A stretch of DNA of 63,431 bases from Caryophanales bacterium. GTDB taxonomy: Bacteria; Bacillota; Bacilli; JARBTR01. The notes under the pieces were generated by a model, which searched no databases, was not told the DNA's origin, and was given only the letters and a program-made list of their open reading frames with translations. Positions 7,965-16,208 of the stretch are shown here, one piece after another (within the stretch, counting starts at the first letter, position 1; each line of letters opens with the position of its first letter). The stretch is taken from positions 1-63,431 of the forward strand of contig JARBTR010000010.1 in assembly GCA_029240105.1 (NCBI GenBank), given 5' to 3'. The position numbers and the translations under genes were made by a program.

Positions 7965-8636
7965 ATGGCTAAGAAATTACTATATGTAGTTTGTAACCCA
8001 AAGCAAGATTCAAATGCATCAAGATCACAACAAATTGCTGAAGCTTATATCGATGCATTCAAAGAAGTTCAACCTGATTTAATTGTAGACAAAATCAATC
8101 TTTTTCATGCAGGAGAAGATTTAGTTCCTGAGATTGATGAAGATTTAATATTTGCTCGTGCAGGACTTTCTTTCCGTGGTTTGAAGTTTGAAGATCTTTC
8201 ACCGGAACAACAACGTAAATATAAGAATCACGTTGCTTGTTGTGATCATTTTATTGATCATGATTTTTATGTATTTGCTTCACCAATTTGGAACTTAGGT
8301 TCACCTCACTACATGAAAAAATACATAGATAACCTTTTTGCGAATGGTAAAACTTTTATTGCGAAACCAGATGAGCGCAGAGGTTTATTAACTGGACATG
8401 TTCAACACATTCAAACACGTGGCGGCACTTATTCAACTGGTCCATTAGTTGAATTTGAATCTGGCGATCGTTACTTGAAAATCGCAATGGAATTCATGGG
8501 ATTGACGTACCAACCAGTAATCTATGCAGAAGGTTTAGACCATAATCCTCGTCAAGCTCCAGAAATTGTAGCTGCAGCGAAAGAACAAGCTCGTAAAGCT
8601 GCAATAGAGTTAGCAACTAGTACAAAGGGTGAATAA
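7965..8636 (+). CDS. azoR: FMN-dependent NADH-azoreductase (AzoR family)
   Basis: A 223-aa flavodoxin-fold protein with the FMN phosphate loop near residues 9-21 (NPKQDSNASRSQ), the FASPIWN segment, and the TRGGTYS flavin-contact loop. The family reduces quinones and azo compounds with NADH by a two-electron mechanism and protects against thiol-reactive quinones. GAGAAAGAGG precedes the ATG. It appears to be monocistronic. Confidence 0.9.
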   Translation: MAKKLLYVVCNPKQDSNASRSQQIAEAYIDAFKEVQPDLIVDKINLFHAGEDLVPEIDEDLIFARAGLSFRGLKFEDLSPEQQRKYKNHVACCDHFIDHDFYVFASPIWNLGSPHYMKKYIDNLFANGKTFIAKPDERRGLLTGHVQHIQTRGGTYSTGPLVEFESGDRYLKIAMEFMGLTYQPVIYAEGLDHNPRQAPEIVAAAKEQARKAAIELATSTKGE

Positions 8637-8650
8637 AACCATTTTTATGG

Positions 8651-8656
8651 TATAAT
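8651..8656 (+). promoter_or_regulatory. -10 element for the 27-aa ORF
   Basis: A perfect TATAAT preceded by TGG (near-extended -10) lies 31 nt before the small ORF start. No convincing -35 is visible; the site overlaps the region just after the azoR stop. Confidence 0.5.
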
Positions 8657-8686
8657 AGTGTTTAAATTTAATGTTGAGGTAAATAA

Positions 8687-8770
8687 ATGCTATATATATT
8701 CTTGTTCATTCTATTTGTTATTGCTATCGGATTTGGGGAATTTTTTATTAACCGTTTCTTAAACAAATGA
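8687..8770 (+). CDS. 27-aa single-pass membrane peptide
   Basis: ATG to TGA encodes 27 aa, almost wholly hydrophobic (LYIFLFILFVIAIGFGEFF), ending in basic residues (INRFLNK). This suggests one transmembrane helix with a cytoplasmic positive tail. A GAGGT site lies 7 nt upstream, a consensus -10 lies before it and a strong terminator follows, so it looks like a complete small transcription unit. I do not recognise the family. It could be a membrane-complex subunit or a type I toxin-like peptide. Confidence 0.6.
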   Translation: MLYIFLFILFVIAIGFGEFFINRFLNK

Positions 8771-8778
8771 TATCTAGG

Positions 8779-8808
8779 CTTTCTGTCAAAAGACAGAAAG
8801 TCTTTTTT
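8779..8808 (+). terminator. terminator of the 27-aa ORF
   Basis: CTTTCTGTC, loop AAAA and GACAGAAAG form a perfect 9-bp stem followed by TCTTTTTT, 9 nt after the stop codon. Confidence 0.85.
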
Positions 8809-8856
8809 ATATGTTCTACATAATAAATCTCAATTCATTTAAGTATAGTTCGGCCC

Positions 8857-8945
8857 AAAATAAAACCCGCCTTATTGAAGAGCACATTAACGTTAGATTT
8901 ACATCTAAACAGTAGAGTACTCAACAACAGACGGGTTTATTTTTA
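8857..8945. repeat. long imperfect hairpin downstream of the ccm operon
   Basis: AAAATAAAACCCG at the left pairs with CGGGTTTATTTT at the right. Inside are a second stem (GAGCAC with GTACTC) and a third (GTTAGAT with ATCTAAAC). On the minus strand it lies just after ccmD and ends in a T-rich stretch, so it may be a large terminator or a decayed miniature element. Confidence 0.5.
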
Positions 8946-8956
8946 TTAAATAGGTA

Positions 8957-9082
8957 TTATTTATACAACTCTTTTAGCGATTCAATTTCTTTAATTACCT
9001 TTGTTTGCTTTGAACCTAGGTAGAAAATATAACCAAAAAGAATAGCCATTGTAATAGAATATGCTGTATATAAAAATGTCAT
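8957..9082 (-). CDS. ccmD: CcmD-like haem exporter small subunit
   Basis: A 41-aa protein with one hydrophobic helix (residues 2-22) followed by a charged tail (KQTKVIKEIESLKELYK), the layout of CcmD. GGAGG lies 8 nt before the ATG. It follows ccmC by 15 nt on the same strand and is the last gene of the operon. In characterised systems CcmD is needed to release holo-CcmE from the CcmABC complex. The call rests on size, topology and position, since CcmD sequences are poorly conserved. Confidence 0.75.
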   Translation of the reverse strand: MTFLYTAYSITMAILFGYIFYLGSKQTKVIKEIESLKELYK

Positions 9083-9097
9083 ATACTCTTCCTCCAA

Positions 9098-9835
9098 TTA
9101 TCTGCCGATTTTTTCAGCAATTTTATCTTTCATATGTTGTAATTCAATACGAGCTTTTTCGATTCGTACACCTTTGTGAATAAGAGCCGTTAAGAAGAAA
9201 GAAAATGCAAAAACGGTAAAGACTAAAGCAAATACCATATTCCCTTCTAAACCGCCACCTTCTTGTCCTACTACAGTTGGATGGAACTTTGATCCCCACC
9301 ATTCTGAAGCAAAGTAAACAATTGGCACATCTATAAATCCAATAATTCCAAAAACAGCACACAAACGAGCTTTTTTATCCCATGAACCGTCCATGAAACG
9401 AATCATTGTATAAGCGATGTAAATAAAGAATAGAATCAATGCTGATGTAAGTTTAGGTTCCCAGCTCCACCAAACATTCCAAGCAGATCTTGCCCAAATT
9501 GGCCCAGTAAGCATTACAATAATAATGAAAACAACACCAATCTCAGCAGCAACCGTTGCATATACGTCATATATACGTTTTTTTGTAGCTAGATATAAAA
9601 TACTACAAACAAAAACAACACCAAAAGCTAATAATGCATTCCAAGCAGTACCCACGTGTACATAGAAAATCTTTTGTACTGCACCCATTGTTTTTTCAAT
9701 ATTTGAGTAAATGAAAATTAAATATGCTGATACTAGGATCATTGCAAATGCGATTCCGTAGACAATGTGATTAACTAGAGTAGTTCTAGTATTCAAATTC
9801 AAGCCTAGTTCCTCTTCATTTTTGAAAAAACTCAT
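9098..9835 (-). CDS. ccmC: CcmC, haem-handling protein of cytochrome c maturation
   Basis: A 245-aa integral membrane protein with six predicted helices and the tryptophan-rich WWD-family loop (WNVWWSWEPKLTS, about residues 118-130) that presents haem outside the membrane. Conserved histidines flank it (HVGTAWN and HPTVVGQEGG). CcmC loads haem onto CcmE. The gene starts 2 nt after the ccmB stop and has the normal length. The WSWEPKLTS version of the loop differs from the WGTWW form of proteobacterial CcmC. Confidence 0.92.
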   Translation of the reverse strand: MSFFKNEEELGLNLNTRTTLVNHIVYGIAFAMILVSAYLIFIYSNIEKTMGAVQKIFYVHVGTAWNALLAFGVVFVCSILYLATKKRIYDVYATVAAEIGVVFIIIVMLTGPIWARSAWNVWWSWEPKLTSALILFFIYIAYTMIRFMDGSWDKKARLCAVFGIIGFIDVPIVYFASEWWGSKFHPTVVGQEGGGLEGNMVFALVFTVFAFSFFLTALIHKGVRIEKARIELQHMKDKIAEKIGR

Positions 9836-9837
9836 TC

Positions 9838-10518
9838 CTACACCTCCAAAATATAATCAAATAATACAATACAAATTCCGAAGAATATGATGTCATACCC
9901 TCCAACTAATTGCAACCAACCATAGGCTTTCTCAATTTGGTCTGGATGACGCAAAATGATTTTTGTTGCAGAAACAATGCCTATTAAAGCGGGTGTCGCA
10001 ATTGGAAACAATAATAATGGCAATAACATTTCACTAATACCAGAGTTCGAAGCTATGGCCGATAAAAACGAACCTATTCCAACAAACCCAAATGTTCCAG
10101 TAAATATAGTTAATAATAACCAAGGTAAAGATCCATTAAACTGGTAATCAAATAGTAAGAAAAGCATTGGAATCGCTATTGCTTGTACAATTAAAATCAT
10201 TACAAAGTTAGCAAAAAATTTACCTAAGAAAATACTTATTGAATTCACAGGTGCGATAATCATGCCCTGTATATTATCATTTTTTAATTCAGAAATAAAC
10301 GAACGATTTAATCCTAGTATGGCAGAAAAAATAGATACAATCCAAATTAGTCCAGGAATTAACGCTTTTGTAGATTCTTTGTCCGGATCAAATGCAAAAC
10401 TGAAAACAACAATAACAAGTACAGCAAAAACAAGCATGGTTGGAAGGACTTGCTTAGATTTTCTTTCAGCACGTAAATCTTTACCGGCTATAGTCAATGC
10501 ATTTCGTAGAATAGACAT
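9838..10518 (-). CDS. ccmB: CcmB, ABC permease of the haem/CcmE release complex
   Basis: A 226-aa protein with six hydrophobic segments. It has the family segments around AGKDLRAERKSKQVLP near the N-terminus and LLPLLLFPIATPALI in the second half. With CcmA and CcmC it forms the ATP-driven complex that frees haem-loaded CcmE. The start overlaps the ccmA stop, a typical translational coupling. Confidence 0.92.
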   Translation of the reverse strand: MSILRNALTIAGKDLRAERKSKQVLPTMLVFAVLVIVVFSFAFDPDKESTKALIPGLIWIVSIFSAILGLNRSFISELKNDNIQGMIIAPVNSISIFLGKFFANFVMILIVQAIAIPMLFLLFDYQFNGSLPWLLLTIFTGTFGFVGIGSFLSAIASNSGISEMLLPLLLFPIATPALIGIVSATKIILRHPDQIEKAYGWLQLVGGYDIIFFGICIVLFDYILEV

Positions 10519-11222
10519 TAATTTTCGCCTCCTACTTTTTCATTGTACTTATTTAGTAACCATTCCTCTGTTCTAACTTCTATAGGGAAATCATCACTCA
10601 CAATTCCTCTTTGAATGATTATGGCACGATCACATAAAGTAGCAGCCTGCTTGAAATCATGTGTCACCATTAGTGTAGTCATCCCTTTTTGCTTGTTTGT
10701 TTCTACAACATCATTTAAGATACCAACAGCCTTTTGATCGAGGCCCGTATGAGGTTCATCAAGTAATAAAAGCAATGGGTTGTGAATGATTGCTCGAGCA
10801 ATCGCTACACGTTGAATCATTCCCCTTGAAAATCCCTTAACTGGTTCATTCATAAAGAATGCTAGACCAACTTGTTTAATGAGTTCTTTGGAGCGCTTCT
10901 CTAAATCTTTGACACCGTACAATTTACCGAAAAATTCTAGGTTTTCTAGAGGTGAAAAGTGTTCGTACAACAAACTCGCATGGGGTAAATAGCCTGTTTT
11001 CTCGCGAATCTTATTCAAGTTTTCATTTAAGTCGATTCCATGAATCATTACTTTACCAGAAGTTGGTTTATATAATGTTGCAATAACCTTAAGCAAGGTA
11101 CTTTTTCCAGCTCCATTTGGACCAAGAACAGCAATTGTTTCGCCATTCTTAACTTCTAAATCCAAGTTTCTGAGGATCATCTTGTTCCCCATTTTTTTCA
11201 CTAATTTTTGAATTTTTATCAA
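10518..11222 (-). CDS. ccmA: CcmA, ABC ATPase of cytochrome c maturation
   Basis: A 234-aa ABC ATPase. The Walker A GPNGAGKST is near residues 34-42. The signature FSRGMIQRVAIARA is an FSRGM form common in CcmA and drug-export ATPases. Walker B is LLLLLDEPHTGLD and the switch His is in VTHD. Its place directly before ccmB identifies it. The 141-nt gap upstream holds an 11319-11345 hairpin. Confidence 0.92.
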   Translation of the reverse strand: MIKIQKLVKKMGNKMILRNLDLEVKNGETIAVLGPNGAGKSTLLKVIATLYKPTSGKVMIHGIDLNENLNKIREKTGYLPHASLLYEHFSPLENLEFFGKLYGVKDLEKRSKELIKQVGLAFFMNEPVKGFSRGMIQRVAIARAIIHNPLLLLLDEPHTGLDQKAVGILNDVVETNKQKGMTTLMVTHDFKQAATLCDRAIIIQRGIVSDDFPIEVRTEEWLLNKYNEKVGGEN

Positions 11223-11318
11223 AAACTAGCACCTCCCAAAAATCCGAGAATGGTCATATATTTAACTAATTAATCCATTAGAGACTTCGTAACTTACCAA
11301 AGTGTGCCTATGTATACC

Positions 11319-11345
11319 AATAGCGCCTGAATATGAGGCGCTATT
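11319..11345 (-). other. intercistronic hairpin before ccmA
   Basis: AATAGCGCCT and AGGCGCTATT form a perfect 10-bp stem with a 7-nt loop. No T-run follows on either strand, so it is more likely an mRNA-stability or processing hairpin than a terminator. It separates the membrane-anchored accessory gene from ccmA. Confidence 0.55.
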
Positions 11346-11363
11346 GAGTAATTTGCAAACCAT

Positions 11364-12278
11364 TTATTCTGTAAATTCTTTAATTTTAACAGTTATTTTT
11401 AATAGTTTTTCGCGTAATACTTTTTCTTTTTCTAACTGTTCCTCTTCAGTAATCAAACCAGCTTCTAAGTTTTCTTGAAGTTCAGAAATTTTACTTAAGA
11501 TATCTTTTCTTTGTTGAGCAAGTTGAACAAAATCATCTTCACTTTCATCACTTGATGAATCGGAATTATTACGATTTTTGTTTTGACCACGGAAGTAGAA
11601 AAATAATCCAGCACCAGCTACAAGTACAACACCCAATGTTCCTAAAACAATATACAAAGTAGTGTTATCAGGTTCTGCAGGAGTTACTTTTGTTTCATCA
11701 TCCTGTGCATTGTTTTGCTCAGTGTTTTGCTCCTCATTTACTGCCGGTTTAGGAGCTTTTGCTGACTGATCATATACCAATTTTACTGGTTTATTTGCTT
11801 CAGAAATGAACGCAGCAAAAAAATAGTCGTTCAAACCATCCATATTAAAATCGCCAGCGCCACTTGTGTCTGTTTCTAATTCAATTTCTTTAGAACTTAC
11901 AATACCCTTCCCTTCAGGTGTCATAATTGTTAGGGAAGTATTCTCAACTGGAGTTACGTAATTGAACTCACCATTTGTCATTACTATATTATAATGGTAT
12001 TCAATCTTACCGGCTTCGGTTGGAGCCAGAGAAATTACTTTACCATCCTTCAGCTCACTACCAGCAACAACCTTTAAATTAGTTGCATTTGTTGGTACAT
12101 CAAAAACCACACCCGCTTGCTTAACGCCAACAAACTTATTAATAACTAAAACTGTACCGTCCTCTTGTGGTAGTAAGTACATGTAATTTGTATTTGCTTC
12201 TGCATTTGGGTTTGCAAATGCACTAGTAACAGGCATTAAAAGAAACGCTGCTACAACAATAAATAAAAACTTTTTCAT
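11364..12278 (-). CDS. membrane-anchored extracytoplasmic protein of the ccm operon (unknown)
   Basis: 304 aa: signal peptide (MKKFLFIVVAAFLLMP, cleavage near AFA), a ~170-residue beta-rich extracellular domain, an acidic Gln/Asn linker, a transmembrane helix (about residues 208-230), then a cytoplasmic Ser/Asp linker and a charged helical hairpin (QQRKDILSKISELQENLEAG). No cysteine or CxxC, so it is not CcmH, CcmG or a thioredoxin. It resembles the first gene of the operon in topology and in the LITEEE/EITEEE C-terminal element. It lies between ccmF and ccmA and overlaps the ccmF start by one base. Possibly it chaperones haem or apocytochrome on the cell surface; that is inference. Confidence 0.8.
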   Translation of the reverse strand: MKKFLFIVVAAFLLMPVTSAFANPNAEANTNYMYLLPQEDGTVLVINKFVGVKQAGVVFDVPTNATNLKVVAGSELKDGKVISLAPTEAGKIEYHYNIVMTNGEFNYVTPVENTSLTIMTPEGKGIVSSKEIELETDTSGAGDFNMDGLNDYFFAAFISEANKPVKLVYDQSAKAPKPAVNEEQNTEQNNAQDDETKVTPAEPDNTTLYIVLGTLGVVLVAGAGLFFYFRGQNKNRNNSDSSSDESEDDFVQLAQQRKDILSKISELQENLEAGLITEEEQLEKEKVLREKLLKITVKIKEFTE

Positions 12279-14335
12279 TATTTTTTCCCCTTTTTTCGTG
12301 CCTCTTCTATTGCTGCTTGAATTTCAGCTTCAACATCAGTCATAATCTCTTTTTCAGAACGAGTTGTTGTTGTACTTCTTTCGTTTGAAGACCAAAGCGC
12401 AAATAAGGCACCAAGTGAAAGTACATACGTACCAATCCAAATCCAAATGACCATTGGATTAATTTTAATCATAAACGTCCCTCTACCATCTGATTCCCAT
12501 GATTTTAGAACGATATATAAGTCTTCTTTTAAATTTGATTTTAAAGAAACTTCAGGTAGTGAATTCTCTGCAGCGTCATTATAAAAAATAACTTCTGGAT
12601 GAACTGTTCCTACATTTTTTCCATCTTTAAAGACAGTAATTGTAGCGTATAAAACGTCTTTTCTACCTTCTTTTTTCTCTTCAAGACTTTCATATACTAA
12701 GCGATAGTTATTAATATCCTCATTACCACCAAGAGGGATTGTTACTGTATGCTCTACAGAATAGTTTTGAGATCCAACAACACCCATCATCATAAGCGCG
12801 ACACCGATATGAACGATATAACCACCGTAACGGCGTCTGTTACGAGTCATCAAACGATATAATGCTACAAGATAGTTTTCTTTAGTAGATTTACTTCTAG
12901 CAATCGCACCTTTACCAAAGTCAACGAGGTGGCATGTAATCATAAAAGCAACGACTGCGTAACCAACAATTGCATATGGTTTTAAAATTCCAAGCACTAT
13001 AACTAATACAATTGTTAAAAGTGTAACTATAGCCGGAATAATGTAATCTTTTTTCCAGTCTTTCTTAGCTGATTTATGCCAAGCTACTAGTGGAGTAAAT
13101 GATAGTAAAATCATTGTAATTAGAAGAACTGGAGCCTCTAATTTTGTATAGAAAGGGACACCTAATGATTTAGACTGTCCAGTTAACCACTCAGAAGTTA
13201 ATGGGAAAGTAGTACCAAGAAATACAACCAAAGTTGCTAGGACAAAAAGAATGTTAACCCCATAGAAACTACCTTCTTTTGAGAAGAAATCAGTCATTTC
13301 ATCCATAGAATTTCTCACAAGTGAGAATCTACTAAAAATTAAATACAATGAGAACAAAATAATAACTATTTGGAAAACCAAGAAGTAAATACCGATTGGG
13401 TCTTCAGAAAATGCATGAATTGAAGATATAATACCGCTTCGCACTAAGTACGTACCAAATATAGTTAGAAGGTAAGAAACAAATGCTAGTGATAAATTCC
13501 AGAACTTCATCATGTTTTTACGTTCTGCTACCATAACTGAGTGCAATAGAGCAGTTGCTGTAAACCAAGGCATTAATGAAGCATTCTCTACTGGATCCCA
13601 TGCCCAGTAACCACCCCAACCTTGCTCAGCATAGGCCCATTTACCACCCATAACGTTTCCAAGTGTTAACAAAAGCCAAGCAAAAAGAGTCCAACGACGA
13701 GATAGTTTTGTCCAATCGTTACTAGTGTCTTTTTTAATTAAGCTGGCCATTGCAAAGCCAAACGGTACTGCAAGTCCTGCATAACCTAATAAAAGTGTAA
13801 TTGGATGGATAATCATCCAAAAGTTTTGTAGCATTGGATTTAAACCATATCCATCAGTTGGTGAAACCGCGTTTCCTAAGTTGTCAACCATTGGTTGAAA
13901 TGGATGATCTACAAACGCTATCAATCCCATAAACACAGCGATATTAATCATTAAAATTGGCGTAATATATTGTGCATAATTTGCTTTTTGTAATTTTTTT
14001 GAACAAGCTACCATAGTTGTTAATATGGATAATGCAACCGTCCATGTTAGTAGTGAACCAGATTTACCAGCCCATAATGCAGAAATCTTATAAAGTAATT
14101 CTAAATCCTTCGTTGTGTATTCATATACATACTTAATACTAAAATTATTAGTTAAAAGAAAATATTCAAGAAAAACTATTGATAATGTTATTGTGCCTAG
14201 AGTGGCAACAGCACTCCATTTCCCACCTGCTAACAACCCGTGGTCTTTTTTTACAATACCTACTATATATAAAAGAATTGTTATTACCGATAACATAAAT
14301 CCGATATATATGGAAGCAACTGCTAACGAAACCAT
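12278..14335 (-). CDS. ccmF: CcmF, cytochrome c haem lyase
   Basis: A 685-aa polytopic protein with about 15 hydrophobic segments. The WWD-domain haem loop is visible (GWGGYWAWDPVENASLMPW), with conserved histidines HPITLL before it and HSVMVAER after it. The C-terminal half holds the usual large external domain (VGSQNYSVEHTVTI to FMIKINPMV) before the last helix. CcmF takes haem from CcmE and attaches it to CxxCH cysteines. The length is within the family range. In systems with a Cys-type CcmE and no CcmH it is thought to act alone. Confidence 0.95.
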   Translation of the reverse strand: MVSLAVASIYIGFMLSVITILLYIVGIVKKDHGLLAGGKWSAVATLGTITLSIVFLEYFLLTNNFSIKYVYEYTTKDLELLYKISALWAGKSGSLLTWTVALSILTTMVACSKKLQKANYAQYITPILMINIAVFMGLIAFVDHPFQPMVDNLGNAVSPTDGYGLNPMLQNFWMIIHPITLLLGYAGLAVPFGFAMASLIKKDTSNDWTKLSRRWTLFAWLLLTLGNVMGGKWAYAEQGWGGYWAWDPVENASLMPWFTATALLHSVMVAERKNMMKFWNLSLAFVSYLLTIFGTYLVRSGIISSIHAFSEDPIGIYFLVFQIVIILFSLYLIFSRFSLVRNSMDEMTDFFSKEGSFYGVNILFVLATLVVFLGTTFPLTSEWLTGQSKSLGVPFYTKLEAPVLLITMILLSFTPLVAWHKSAKKDWKKDYIIPAIVTLLTIVLVIVLGILKPYAIVGYAVVAFMITCHLVDFGKGAIARSKSTKENYLVALYRLMTRNRRRYGGYIVHIGVALMMMGVVGSQNYSVEHTVTIPLGGNEDINNYRLVYESLEEKKEGRKDVLYATITVFKDGKNVGTVHPEVIFYNDAAENSLPEVSLKSNLKEDLYIVLKSWESDGRGTFMIKINPMVIWIWIGTYVLSLGALFALWSSNERSTTTTRSEKEIMTDVEAEIQAAIEEARKKGKK

Positions 14336-14359
14336 TTATACACCTCTTTTTCAAATGTT

Positions 14360-14403
14360 GACGTTCAGTTTATTAGGTATTACTACCCGTACAACTGAAC
14401 GTC
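14360..14403 (-). other. intercistronic hairpin between ccmE and ccmF
   Basis: GACGTTCAGTT and AACTGAACGTC form a perfect 11-bp stem with a 22-nt loop. No good T-run follows on the minus strand, so transcription could continue into ccmF. It may set the ccmE:ccmF ratio or stabilise the mRNA end. Confidence 0.55.
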
Positions 14404-14437
14404 ATCTACTTTATTATTTTTTAATTATGAAAAATTA

Positions 14438-14905
14438 TTACTTTTCTTCTAATTTGTTATCGATATATTGTTTGTGTTCTTTAGGATCATAATTTTCCAT
14501 ATCAGCACCTTCATATTTAGAAGGACAACGAGTTTGAACCTTTTCAGCTACGAAATTAGCTTCTTTTCCGTTTTTAGCATCTTTAATGTTCCCTTGAAGG
14601 ATAACGATAACACCTTCACTAAAATTGTCCGGTTTTGTACCTTCATATGTTACATGCATTAAACTTCCTTTTTCATCATTTACATCAAATTTCAATTCGA
14701 TTTTGTCTGCATCCCATTGTATAGATTCTTCTACAAGAAATCCCTCAACAGTAATGTAATCGTCTTCAAATTTTTCTTGATTTGTTACAAGGTCTTTTAG
14801 TTTCAATTCAATAGCTGTAGTTCCTGGAGTAGCAGCCATTAGAATCACAACAACACCAAGTGCAATAATAAATCCAGCTAGCAAAATTAATCTGTTCTTT
14901 TTCAT
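14438..14905 (-). CDS. ccmE: CcmE haem chaperone of the Cys (CxxxY) type
   Basis: A 155-aa protein with an N-terminal membrane anchor (residues 5-25) and an OB-fold domain (about 35-125), followed by a flexible tail. In classical CcmE haem is held covalently by His in HxxxY. Here the matching position is Cys127 in CPSKY (C127, Y131). CxxxY-type CcmE is known from some sulfate reducers and archaea, where it accompanies loss of CcmH ('System I*'). That agrees with the lack of ccmG, ccmH and ccmI here. The gene follows the first accessory gene by 24 nt. Confidence 0.92.
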   Translation of the reverse strand: MKKNRLILLAGFIIALGVVVILMAATPGTTAIELKLKDLVTNQEKFEDDYITVEGFLVEESIQWDADKIELKFDVNDEKGSLMHVTYEGTKPDNFSEGVIVILQGNIKDAKNGKEANFVAEKVQTRCPSKYEGADMENYDPKEHKQYIDNKLEEK

Positions 14906-14929
14906 TTTTTTCTCCCCTAATTTTATTTT

Positions 14930-15955
14930 TTATAAGTTTTTCATTTCTTCTGCAAACTCTTCTTCCGTAATTTCACCATCAATTAAAAGTTTTCTCAAAA
15001 CTTTTTTCTTAACAGCAGCAGATTGATACGACTTATTGTCTGTTTGATTTTTTCGTGCTTCATTTCTTTTTTGTTGACGTGTAGTAGCTTGGCTACCTTT
15101 TTTCCCTTTAATTGCGAAGAATAAAATCAGACCAAAAATAAGTATTGCTCCACCAATTATTAACGCAACATTTGTATCTAGTGCACTTGTTGGGGTTTTG
15201 CTAGTAGATGTATTACTTTCAGGTGCGCCATTTTCTTGAATCCACTGATTCGATGTTTTATTATCTGCTTTTTCATATTGTACTTTAAATGTTTTTACAT
15301 CCCCTGCCTTAACTACATCGTGGAAATGATAAGTAAATACTTGTTCTTTGTTCTTTTCTTCTTGTTTATCAGGTTTTGGATCAACCTGTGGATTTTTCGC
15401 ATTAATTGGTGTGTAAATTGCTACATCAAACTCTACAACATTAGCAGGTGATGTATACGCTACTTCTAGTGACTTTTTAGCTCCATCTATTTTAAAAGGA
15501 TTGTAGATAACAGAGACTCCATAAGTGTATGATCCCTTATCTGCAATTGGTTTACTAGGTGTAAAAACAATAACACCCTTTTCTGAGTCAAGTTTATACT
15601 CAACAGGGGTTGAGTCTGCATTATTTTGAGCCTTAGGATCAAACTCGCCTACAGACAAAACTTGAAACCCTTTCTCTTTAGCTGGAACCGGCACTTCAAT
15701 TGGTCCTGCATAATTGCTTCCAGACATATTTGTTATGGTAGCTTTTTGGAATAAGATCATAGAAGGCTCATCTTTTGGCCATTCAGCTGGTTGATCATAT
15801 TCTGGTGCGATTTCTAAATAAAAGTTTGACATCGGAAATTTCTTTGCATTAAATGCCTCACCTTCTGCAAAAGCAATCGATGAAAGCGGTCCTAAAATAC
15901 TCATTGCAAAAACTGTACATAAAACTAAAAACCTGGAAAATTGCTTTTTCAACAT
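14930..15955 (-). CDS. membrane-anchored extracytoplasmic protein, first gene of the ccm operon (unknown)
   Basis: About 341 aa: signal peptide ending near IAFAEG, a ~220-residue beta-rich extracellular region, a Ser/Thr-rich linker, one transmembrane helix (LIIGGAILIFGLILFF), a basic juxtamembrane stretch, and a short C-terminal element RKLLIDGEITEEEFAEEM resembling a SHOCT motif. No cysteine in the mature part. It has the same layout as the 304-aa protein. AGGAGAG lies 6 nt before the ATG at 15955; the in-frame start at 15991 lacks a site. It is the promoter-proximal gene of the ccm operon and I know no Ccm component like it. Confidence 0.8.
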   Translation of the reverse strand: MLKKQFSRFLVLCTVFAMSILGPLSSIAFAEGEAFNAKKFPMSNFYLEIAPEYDQPAEWPKDEPSMILFQKATITNMSGSNYAGPIEVPVPAKEKGFQVLSVGEFDPKAQNNADSTPVEYKLDSEKGVIVFTPSKPIADKGSYTYGVSVIYNPFKIDGAKKSLEVAYTSPANVVEFDVAIYTPINAKNPQVDPKPDKQEEKNKEQVFTYHFHDVVKAGDVKTFKVQYEKADNKTSNQWIQENGAPESNTSTSKTPTSALDTNVALIIGGAILIFGLILFFAIKGKKGSQATTRQQKRNEARKNQTDNKSYQSAAVKKKVLRKLLIDGEITEEEFAEEMKNL

Positions 15956-16134
15956 CAATTTCTCTCCTAAAAATTTATAATTTAAAATCATTTCTTTCTA
16001 CCTAACACTTTATAGTTGCAATATGTAGTTAATATGAAGAAATCCTATTATCTTAAGTACAAAAGGTAAAAATCAAAAAACGTTAAAATTTAGCCATATT
16101 TAGAAAATTTTAATGAAATCCATTCCCATTATTT

Positions 16135-16181
16135 GTATAGAAAACTCTGAGAAAAAGGTTTCCACTTAAGTCTCAGAGTTT
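16135..16181 (-). terminator. terminator of pgi
   Basis: AAACTCTGAGA pairs with TCTCAGAGTTT over 11 bp and is followed on the minus strand by TTTTC. The 250-nt gap 15956-16208 otherwise holds only the AT-rich promoter region of the ccm operon; I see no convincing operator. Confidence 0.7.
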
Positions 16182-16208
16182 AATTTATACATTATACATA
16201 GCCTTATA

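Noticed and set aside
11319..14403. Intercistronic ccm hairpins as terminators that split the operon
   Set aside because: Neither hairpin is followed by a U-run on the minus strand, and the genes form one functional pathway, so read-through is more likely.
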